A stretch of 6,075 nt of DNA, from contig JAUUZB010000293.1 in NCBI GenBank assembly GCA_030590185.1, forward strand, positions 1-6,075, read 5' to 3'. Both the position numbers and the translations under genes were made by a program. Position 1 is the stretch's first letter. Each line of letters starts with the position of its first letter. This DNA comes from Deltaproteobacteria bacterium (lineage in GTDB: Bacteria; Myxococcota; XYA12-FULL-58-9; JAUUZB01). Under the pieces are notes generated by a model. That model was not told where the DNA came from and ran no database searches. It saw only the letters and a list, made by a program, of their open reading frames with translations. Below, piece after piece: positions 1 to 5,332 of the stretch.

Positions 1-107
1 CCGTCGAGCTCCACCAAGATCCGCACCGTCCCGTGCATGGCCGGGTGGGAGGGACCCATGTTGATTTCGACGTTCTTAGTGGGGAGGTCGTGGGCTATGT
101 CGGCCAT
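1..107 (-). CDS. nuoD: NADH-quinone oxidoreductase subunit D, N-terminal fragment
   Basis: The first 35 codons of nuoD run off the left edge of the window. NuoD is the 49-kDa-type subunit of the complex I Q module. With NuoB it forms the quinone-reducing site at the cytoplasmic side of the membrane. The reverse strand from ATG at 105-107 reads MADIAHDLPT followed by KNVEINMGPSHPAMHGTVRI, and the MGPSHPAMHGTVRI stretch is the family hallmark (N-x-GP-x-HP-x-x-HG) that contributes to the quinone pocket. A purine-rich stretch GAGGAAGG lies about 10 bases upstream of the ATG (118-125), which is slightly far but acceptable. The gene would normally follow nuoC directly. Here nuoC lies about 2.65 kb away, so this copy probably has its own promoter in the divergent region 108-246. 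Identity is secure from the motif despite the short length; whether the rest is intact cannot be seen. Confidence 0.9.
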   Translation of the reverse strand, partial: MADIAHDLPTKNVEINMGPSHPAMHGTVRILVELD

Positions 108-149
108 CGAGTTGCTGCCTTCCTCCGGGATGTCTCGCCCTCTGCGGGG

Positions 150-178
150 TTGCTAGCCCCACCCGGTCTTCGAGTCAA
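150..178 (-). promoter_or_regulatory. candidate sigma70-type promoter for nuoD
   Basis: On the minus strand a TTGACT hexamer (173-178) matches five of six bases of the -35 consensus. It is followed after exactly 17 bases by TAGCAA (150-155), a weaker -10. Transcription would start near 143, giving a leader of roughly 35 bases before the nuoD ATG at 107. The position is what is needed if nuoD has been cut off from nuoABC. The -10 match is poor and GC-rich genomes give chance hits, so this is a suggestion only. Confidence 0.35.
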
Positions 179-190
179 CTGCCCATACCG

Positions 191-220
191 TTGCCCTGGC
201 GCCCGATTCCCCGCTATAGG
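191..220 (+). promoter_or_regulatory. candidate promoter for the redoxin-PhnD gene
   Basis: TTGCCC at 191-196 and TATAGG at 215-220 are separated by 18 bases. TATAGG shares the first four bases of the -10 consensus and is the most AT-rich hexamer in this intergenic region. Transcription would begin around 226-228, with the GGAG ribosome site at 235-238 and the ATG at 247. The whole gap 108-246 is 139 bp and divergent, so it must hold any promoters for both flanking genes. No operator-like palindrome stands out apart from a short GGGG/CCCC inverted pair at 146-160. Confidence 0.4.
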
Positions 221-246
221 GCCGCAAACTGCACGGAGAAGACACG

Positions 247-1602
247 ATGCCACTCGCGCTACTCCTCGTCCTCGCCACCCAGATGTCCAGCGGCGGATCC
301 GACGACCTGCTGCTCAAGATCGGGGACCGCGCACCGCCCTTTTCGATGCGTGACCTCGACCGTCAGGTCTTCTCCCTGGCCCACCACACGGGCCCCTCGG
401 CCACCGAACCCAAGAAGGCGGTCTTCATCGTCTTTTTCGCCACCTGGTGCGAGCCCTGCAAAAAAGAGATCCCCATCGTCAAGCGGGTCCACGCCCGTTG
501 GGCGGCCAAGGGTGTCGAGGTGATCTACATTGGTCTCTCCCAAGGCCCCAAGGAGCTCAAGCCCTTCGCCGCCCAGGCCAACATGCCCTGGCGCGTGGTC
601 CCGGACTCCTTTGGCCTGCTCTCTCGGCGGTACGGCGCGGCGCAGCTCCCCCACGTCTTGCTGATCAACAGCGCCGGTAACATCGCTTTCCAACACCGGG
701 GCATCGCGCCGGATCTCCAACGCACCATCGAGGAGGCGATCTCCAAGGCCACCGGCATCGCGGTCCCGCCAGGACTCGACGAGGGGGGCGCCGCCGCCGT
801 GGCTCAGACCTACGAAAAAAAGCTGATCCTCGGCCGGGCGCCCTCGGGGGACGGCTCCACCGATCGCTGGCAGCCCCTGGGCATCTACCTGCGGGACATG
901 GTCAAGGCGGAGATCGATCTGGCGAGCGAGCCCTCCTATGCCCAGTTCGAGAAGGCGCTCAAGGCCGGCAAATACGACATCGCCAACGCCGGGCCGCTGG
1001 TCTGCAACGAGGTCAAGAAGGTCTACGAGCCGCTGGTCACCCTCGAGCGTCAGGGCACGCCGACCTACCTCGGGCTGATCTTCGCCATGCGTGCCAGCCG
1101 GCTCAAGAAGCTCGGCGATCTCAAAGGCAAGACGGTCGGCCTGGTCTCGCCCAAGTCGACCTCCGGCGGCCTCTACCCCCAACAGGCGCTGCTCAAGGCC
1201 GGGCTGATCCCGGGCAAGAACGTCACCATCAAGTGGTTGGGTAGCCACTCCAAGGTAGCGGCGGCGGTCAAGGACGGCATCGTCGATGCGGGCGGCTGTT
1301 ACGAGGATTGCCGCGATGCCGTGTGGAGCAACCAGCGTGGCAAGGCGATCGCGACCGTGGTGCTCGATTATACCGAGGAGATCCCAGCGGAGATGATCAT
1401 CGTCCGGCGCGGCCTCGACGCCAAGACCAAGGCTGATCTGCGCAAGGCGTTGCTCGGGCTCAATGAGAACACCGGCATCATGACGCAGATCTCCCGCGGC
1501 GAGCTCCCCTTGACCGCCGTGGCCGAGGCCAGCGACGCCGACCTCGCGCCGGTGGCCAAGGCGATCAAGTACGTCGCCTCGAAGACCAAAAAGAAAAAGT
1601 AG
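247..1602 (+). CDS. thioredoxin-like (TlpA/redoxin) domain fused to a PhnD-like substrate-binding domain
   Basis: The 451-residue protein has two clear domains. Residues about 20-170 form a TlpA/redoxin-type thioredoxin fold: IGDRAPPFSMRDLDRQ opening, FFATWCEPCKKEIP with the CxxC pair Cys68/Cys71, and a cis-proline motif QLPH at Pro135. Residues about 185-445 resemble the periplasmic phosphonate-binding family of PhnD: DIANAGP (244-250), DLKGKTVGLVSPKSTSGG (291-308), GSHSKVAAAVKDGIVDAGG (332-350). A short hydrophobic N-terminus (LALLLVLA) suggests export, but it lacks the usual positive n-region, so the signal is weak. The start is fixed by GGAG eight bases upstream and an in-frame stop at 217-219. 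The binding half has three cysteines (253, 351, 355) and the C-terminus is lysine-rich. No ABC permease or ATPase gene is visible, so uptake of phosphonate is not supported. A redox-linked ligand sensor or a thiol-disulfide partner is an inference. The gene sits between nuoC and nuoD on the opposite strand. Domain calls are firm; the role is unknown. Confidence 0.88.
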   Translation: MPLALLLVLATQMSSGGSDDLLLKIGDRAPPFSMRDLDRQVFSLAHHTGPSATEPKKAVFIVFFATWCEPCKKEIPIVKRVHARWAAKGVEVIYIGLSQGPKELKPFAAQANMPWRVVPDSFGLLSRRYGAAQLPHVLLINSAGNIAFQHRGIAPDLQRTIEEAISKATGIAVPPGLDEGGAAAVAQTYEKKLILGRAPSGDGSTDRWQPLGIYLRDMVKAEIDLASEPSYAQFEKALKAGKYDIANAGPLVCNEVKKVYEPLVTLERQGTPTYLGLIFAMRASRLKKLGDLKGKTVGLVSPKSTSGGLYPQQALLKAGLIPGKNVTIKWLGSHSKVAAAVKDGIVDAGGCYEDCRDAVWSNQRGKAIATVVLDYTEEIPAEMIIVRRGLDAKTKADLRKALLGLNENTGIMTQISRGELPLTAVAEASDADLAPVAKAIKYVASKTKKKK

Positions 1603-1606
1603 GTCT

Positions 1607-2596
1607 CTACTCGCAGGCGAGGGTATCGAGCTCGCAGGCCGTGGTGCAGGCTAGGGTGCCGCTGTCAAAGCCGAGGTCCGTGCAGGTGGCGTCGCCGAGG
1701 TCGTCGCTGTCGCACTCTTCGTCCCCTTCGCGGCGGCTGTTGCCGCACAACTGGCAGGCGGTGGCATCGAACCGGCAGGTGGCCTCGGCGCAGCCCAGGG
1801 TACCGCTGTCGAAACCGAGGCTCTCGCAGGTCTCGCCCGCGAGGTAGGTGTTCTCGCAGTCCTCGGCCCCGGCGATGACGCCATCGCCGCAGGTGATCAG
1901 CCCGCCGAGGCAACTGGTGAGATCGAGGGTGCAATAGAGTCCGCAACCGAGGATGCCGCCGGTGTAGCCGAGGCCGAGGTCGGCGCACTCGACGCCGCCG
2001 AGGTCGAGGCCGTCACATGGCTCGGCGCCGTCGATCTGGTCGTTGCCGCACACCGGGCCGGTGCCGGTGCATTCGGAGAGGTCGAATTCGCACGCCCCCG
2101 GTTCCCCCGGCAGGCCACAGGCCAGGGTCCCGTCGTCAAAGCCGGCGGTAGCGCAGTCCCAGCCGCCGAGGTCGGAGGGCTCGCAGGACTCGGCGCCATC
2201 GATGATGCCGTTGCCGCATTCCGGCCGAACCTCGCAGCCGCCGGTGTCAAAGGTGCAAGCCGCGGTGCAGGCGAGGGTGCCGCCCGGGTGTCCGAGGTCC
2301 CAGCAGTCGAAGCCGCGCAGGGCGGTCGTGTCACACTGTTCGCCCGGGTCGAGGGCGTCGTTGCCGCAGACCAGGGCCACGCCGCCGGTTCCGCCGGCTC
2401 CGCCCATGCCGCCGGTTCCGCCGGTCCCGCCCATGCCGCCGGTGCCCGTACCCCCCGTGCCGCCCAATCCTCCGGCGCCGGACCCTCCGGCCCCGCTTCC
2501 GCCCGTACCACCTGAGCCCCCGGTGCCCGTGGCATCCGGCGTCGGCCAGGTCCCAATCCCGCACCCAGGCGCGAGCCCGATCGCCAGAACGGCCAT
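1607..2596 (-). CDS. cysteine-rich putative lipoprotein with Gly/Thr linker and five six-cysteine repeats
   Basis: From the ATG at 2594-2596 the gene encodes 329 residues. The start MAVLAIGLAPGC looks like the end of a lipoprotein signal with Cys12 as the possible acylated residue. Then come a Gly/Thr/Ser/Ala linker (about 22-73) and five modules of about 45 residues (Cys77-121, 127-176, 183-229, 236-281, 284-328). Each module begins CGN or CGD, continues like GAE-x-CD, and holds six cysteines. These resemble the myxobacterial cysteine-rich repeats found in surface proteins; disulfide-bonded modules outside the cytoplasm are expected. The chosen ATG has no ribosome site in front of it, and the hydrophobic reading frame continues upstream to an amber codon at 2633-2635. 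The usual start is therefore probably at 2641 and disrupted (see separate entry). The gene follows nuoC by about 160 bp on the same strand and converges with the redoxin-PhnD gene, leaving only four bases between stops. Ligand and function are unknown. Confidence 0.8.
   Translation of the reverse strand: MAVLAIGLAPGCGIGTWPTPDATGTGGSGGTGGSGAGGSGAGGLGGTGGTGTGGMGGTGGTGGMGGAGGTGGVALVCGNDALDPGEQCDTTALRGFDCWDLGHPGGTLACTAACTFDTGGCEVRPECGNGIIDGAESCEPSDLGGWDCATAGFDDGTLACGLPGEPGACEFDLSECTGTGPVCGNDQIDGAEPCDGLDLGGVECADLGLGYTGGILGCGLYCTLDLTSCLGGLITCGDGVIAGAEDCENTYLAGETCESLGFDSGTLGCAEATCRFDATACQLCGNSRREGDEECDSDDLGDATCTDLGFDSGTLACTTACELDTLACE
1613..2368 (-). repeat. five tandem six-cysteine protein modules
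   Basis: The five modules occupy 2234-2368, 2069-2218, 1910-2050, 1754-1891 and 1613-1747. Cysteine spacing is nearly invariant: C-x10-C-x9-C-x11-C-x3-C-x6-C in modules 1 and 5. Module 4 has x4 in place of x3, module 3 has x13 in place of x11, and module 2 has x8 in place of x3. Other shared positions are CGN/CGD at the start, an acidic residue before the second cysteine, DLGG-like before the third, and GTL before the fourth. The pattern predicts three disulfides per module. The modules have diverged at the DNA level, so this is an old duplication. Confidence 0.85.
2378..2533 (-). repeat. Gly-rich linker tract of GGT/GGC-type codons
   Basis: This stretch encodes about 52 residues made almost only of Gly, Thr, Ser, Ala and a few Met and Leu, with GTGG, GTGGMGG and GSGAGG units. 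On the plus strand it appears as imperfect iterations of the ccgccggt/tccgccggt type, densest at 2383-2450. It links the lipid-anchored N-terminus to the first cysteine module, as a flexible spacer that lifts the modules off the membrane. Tracts of this kind vary in length by slippage, so copy number may differ between strains. Confidence 0.8.
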
Positions 2597-2641
2597 GATG
2601 GCCGCGATGAACGGTCCGAGGTTGGCGTTGCGCTACAGCAT
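2597..2641 (-). other. probable original start of the lipoprotein gene, interrupted by an in-frame TAG at codon 3
   Basis: On the minus strand ATG (2639-2641), CTG and TAG (2633-2635) are followed in the same frame by codons for RNANLGPFIAAI, running directly into MAVLAIGLAPGC. Without the TAG this gives a textbook lipoprotein signal: Met-Leu-x, an Arg, a 15-20 residue hydrophobic core and a Gly-Cys end. A purine-rich ribosome site GGAAGAG (2648-2654) sits six bases before this ATG, while the downstream ATG at 2596 has none. A single C-to-T change of CAG would create the TAG. A sequencing or assembly error, a true nonsense mutation, or suppression remain possible. Confidence 0.55.
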
Positions 2642-2647
2642 GGCAGA

Positions 2648-2654
2648 CTCTTCC
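2648..2654 (-). promoter_or_regulatory. ribosome binding site in front of ATG 2641
   Basis: GGAAGAG on the minus strand lies six bases from ATG 2639-2641. It supports that ATG, and not the one at 2596, as the site where the lipoprotein gene was meant to be translated, which makes the TAG two codons later significant. Confidence 0.45.
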
Positions 2655-2678
2655 AACTCAAAAGAGAGCAAGAACCGG

Positions 2679-2707
2679 ACCATCGCAAGTGGCTGGAATC
2701 AGGTCAA
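2679..2707 (-). promoter_or_regulatory. weak candidate promoter for the lipoprotein gene
   Basis: TTGACC (2702-2707) and GATGGT (2679-2684) on the minus strand are 17 bases apart. The -35 is good and the -10 matches only three of six. It lies between nuoC and the lipoprotein start, so transcription would begin about 30 bases before ATG 2641. Read-through from nuoC is the alternative. Confidence 0.25.
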
Positions 2708-2712
2708 ATCAG

Positions 2713-2747
2713 TGTCTCGTTCCAGAGACAGGGCCGCCTCCGGCGCC
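2713..2747 (-). terminator. pair of short hairpins after nuoC
   Basis: Two inverted repeats follow the nuoC stop. 2732-2738 and 2742-2747 pair as a GC stem with a TCC loop and one bulge. 2713-2718 (TGTCTC) and 2725-2730 (GAGACA) pair perfectly over six bases with a six-base loop. Neither is followed by a T-run on the minus strand, so neither is a classical intrinsic terminator. They may slow or end the nuoABC transcript or protect its 3' end; this is uncertain. Confidence 0.2.
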
Positions 2748-2757
2748 AAGACTCGCG

Positions 2758-3294
2758 CTAGGGCTCGTTCAGCTTCTCGACCGGCGCGTGGCGTTGAGTC
2801 GGCTCGGCCGTGACCTCCCGCAGCTCGACCAGGGGCTGACGCCGGTCGATGGGGTAGTCCTTGCGCAGCGGGTGACCCTCGAATTCCTCGTAGAGCAGCA
2901 CCCGGGCGAGGTTGGGATGACCGGCGAACCGGATGCCGTACATGTCCCAACATTCGCGCTCGTGCCAGTTCATGCCCGGCCAGACCGGCGTTAGGGATGG
3001 GCAGGTCGGATCTTCGACCGCCACGTGCACCTTGAGCCGCACCCGGTGTCGGCGGGCGACGGAGTAGAGGTGGTAGATGACGTCGAAGCGCGGCTCGCGT
3101 TTCTCGTACCAGTCGACGCCGGTGCAGTCGATCGGCATGTCGAGCTCGAGCTCGGGGTCGTCCCGCAGGAAGGTGGCGATCTCGACCAGCCTGTCGGTGG
3201 CGACCACGGCGGTTTCATTGCCGTGCTCGGCGTGGGTCTCGAGGATAGCGTCGCCAAACTTGCGACGCAGGCGGTTCAGTACGACCTCAGCCAT
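2758..3294 (-). CDS. nuoC: NADH-quinone oxidoreductase subunit C
   Basis: This 178-residue protein is the 30-kDa-type subunit of complex I, part of the Q module on the cytoplasmic face. It holds no cofactor and supports the NuoB/NuoD interface. The signature is near the C-terminus: HERECWDMYGIRFAGHP (111-127) and EEFEGHPLRKDYP (136-148), both classic for the family. Length is in the normal range for an unfused NuoC. ATG 3292-3294 is chosen because GAGG lies five bases upstream (3300-3303). A TTG at 3307-3309, directly after the nuoB stop, would add five residues but has no better ribosome site. The gap to nuoB is 15 bases, so the two are co-transcribed. The next gene on the strand is not nuoD, as would be expected, but a cysteine-rich lipoprotein gene. 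Confidence 0.95.
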   Translation of the reverse strand: MAEVVLNRLRRKFGDAILETHAEHGNETAVVATDRLVEIATFLRDDPELELDMPIDCTGVDWYEKREPRFDVIYHLYSVARRHRVRLKVHVAVEDPTCPSLTPVWPGMNWHERECWDMYGIRFAGHPNLARVLLYEEFEGHPLRKDYPIDRRQPLVELREVTAEPTQRHAPVEKLNEP

Positions 3295-3299
3295 CTTCG

Positions 3300-3303
3300 C
3301 CTC
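3300..3303 (-). promoter_or_regulatory. ribosome binding site deciding the nuoC start
   Basis: GAGG on the minus strand, five bases from ATG 3292-3294. It favours this ATG over the TTG five codons earlier. Confidence 0.6.
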
Positions 3304-3309
3304 AACCAA

Positions 3310-3837
<528 letters not shown>

Positions 3838-3840
3838 GAC

Positions 3841-4278
3841 TCACTCCGCTGCCTGCTCGCGCTCGAGCTGGGTGACCTGCTTGGGGCCCCACTCGAGGGC
3901 GCCCTTGCGCCAAGCGTAGATCAGGCCGACCAGGATGATCGCCACGAAGACCACCATCTCGACCACGGCGAGTTGGGCGCTCACCGCCGGCTGCTTTCCC
4001 TTGGCGGCGTCGCTGAAGGTTACGGCCCAGGGGTAGATGAACACTGCTTCGATGTCGAAGATCAGAAACAGAATCGCGACCATGAAGAACCGCGCGTTGA
4101 ACGGCTGACGCGCACTGCCGGAGCTCGGGTTGCCGCACTCGAAGGCTTCGTTCTTGATGGGGTTTGGGTTCCTCGGGCCGAGGAAGCGCGAGGCGACCAG
4201 GATGAAGATACCGACGCCGACCGCGATGACCGCGGCGATCAGCAGGGGTAAGTGCAACTCCAACTGCGAGTCCGACAT
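3841..4278 (-). CDS. nuoA: NADH-quinone oxidoreductase subunit A
   Basis: This 145-residue integral membrane protein matches ND3/NuoA, which sits at the junction of the membrane and peripheral arms of complex I. Three membrane helices are visible at about 9-31, 64-86 and 104-123. The conserved loop after the first helix contains KNEAFECGNPSSGSARQPF (42-60), with Cys48 equivalent to the loop cysteine near the quinone site. The second helix holds FDIEAVFIYPWA with Asp75 and Glu77. Length is usual for the family. No strong ribosome site precedes ATG 4276-4278; the 43-base gap to the upstream gene carries GC inverted repeats instead. It heads the nuoABC cluster, which could be read from a promoter of its own or from the upstream propeller gene. 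Confidence 0.96.
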   Translation of the reverse strand: MSDSQLELHLPLLIAAVIAVGVGIFILVASRFLGPRNPNPIKNEAFECGNPSSGSARQPFNARFFMVAILFLIFDIEAVFIYPWAVTFSDAAKGKQPAVSAQLAVVEMVVFVAIILVGLIYAWRKGALEWGPKQVTQLEREQAAE

Positions 4279-4285
4279 AGGACGT

Positions 4286-4317
4286 GGGGTACCCCTAAGC
4301 GGTTGTTGGGGTCAAGG
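4286..4317 (-). promoter_or_regulatory. inverted repeats and possible -35 in the short gap before nuoA
   Basis: The 43 bases between the propeller gene and nuoA hold a perfect 10-base palindrome ggggtacccc (4286-4295). An ACCCC/GGGGT pair (4308-4312 with 4291-4295) could form a five-base stem with a 12-base loop. A TTGACC hexamer (4312-4317, minus strand) looks like a -35, but nothing 16-18 bases on resembles a -10. The structure could act on nuoA translation, which has no clear ribosome site. This is speculative. Confidence 0.25.
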
Positions 4318-4321
4318 GGGC

Positions 4322-5332
4322 TCATTCGACCGCAATATGAATGAGGGGGCCGTCCCCAGTGGCCCAGATCTCTGTGAACGTACCCGTGTAGGTGATGGCG
4401 ATGGTTTGGAACATTGCGTATCCGAAGCCGTCGCCACCGCACCGTTCCATCATGCTCACCCAATTGTCATCTCGTTTGAGAACCGGGGTGGCGTTGTCAT
4501 CGAACATGACGATGTCTTCCCCAAGATCCGCGGCGAACCACTTCCGGCCCGCGTCGTCGATGGCCATCGCAGAAAAGTCGTTGGCCAACCGCGAGTCGTG
4601 GAGGCCGAATGCGATCCAGGTGTCGTTGTCCTTTTCGCCCGGAGTATCGCCGTCGTCTAGGAAGGACAGGTGGCTGTCGCTCACGAACCACTTGTTCCCA
4701 TCGGCGTCGATGGCGATGTCATCAACGGGTGTTGCCACCAGACCGTCGCGCTCCTCAAAATTCGTACATGGACCGTCCCACACGTGGGTGGGTGTGACGC
4801 CGACGTCGAGGAATAGCGCTCCATTCCAGGTTCCGACCCAGACACCACCGGCGGGCTCAAAAGCAATGCTCATCACGCCTCGCCCGGCCAAGGCACCTTC
4901 ACAGGTGAATTGGGCTAGGTGATCATCGGATCCATCGGTCGGCGTACCACTGTCATCGAGACGAAACACGCCACAACTCATGCCGATCCAAATACTCCCG
5001 TCAGGCGCCAGAACGATGTGTGTCGCCGAGTCCGCTTCTCCCGTGCATCCGACGGTGCGGACCAAGGCAATTACATCGTCAGTTCTGTCGGCCGGTGTGC
5101 CCCCGTGGTCGAGGAAGTACAACTCCCTGCCCGCAATGAACCAAAGCCCGCCGTCGTTGCCCGCGGCGATGTCGATGATCGGCCCATAGGGCACGCCATC
5201 CTCCGCTGAAAAGCTGACCGCCACGTCATCGGTAGCATCGGCCGGTGTCCCGTTGTCGTCGAGGTACGAGAGGGAGTGCCAATGTGAGAACCACTTTCCC
5301 CCATCGCTGTCGATCACGATCTTCTCCGCGCC
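4322..5332 (-). repeat. propeller blade repeats of about 50 residues
   Basis: The motif L/F-D-D-x-G-T-P followed by acidic residues recurs at residues 164, 214, 265, 315, 365 and 417, that is every 50-52 residues. Each is preceded by a strand ending in WF or WI/WV. Blade 4 has lost most of its acidic residues (LDVGVTPTHVWDG). A short seventh blade (about 448-476) lacks the motif and ends the protein, so the ring probably closes with strand exchange. Confidence 0.75.

Noticed and set aside
33..353. A plus-strand open frame crossing the divergent gap
   Set aside because: It covers the start of nuoD on the opposite strand and overlaps the redoxin start in another frame; its composition is arginine- and proline-rich with no motif.
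259..1248. A long open frame on the minus strand, 329 codons, opposite the redoxin-PhnD gene
   Set aside because: It is the antisense of a gene with clear domains on the plus strand. Long antisense frames are common in GC-rich coding DNA, and the translation shows no recognisable motif.
1613..2533. CRISPR-like or transposon-type repeats in the repetitive region
   Set aside because: The periodicity is in the encoded protein (cysteine modules and Gly linker), with no conserved DNA repeat of fixed length, no spacers and no terminal inverted repeats or transposase.
2043..2813. A plus-strand open frame encoding a proline-rich protein
   Set aside because: The PPVPP runs are the reverse complement of the Gly-rich linker on the minus strand. 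The frame also runs antisense into the end of nuoC and has no ribosome site worth noting.
3295..3309. TTG start for nuoC five codons upstream
   Set aside because: ATG 3294 has GAGG at five bases and gives the usual NuoC N-terminus. The TTG directly abuts the nuoB stop and is not needed.
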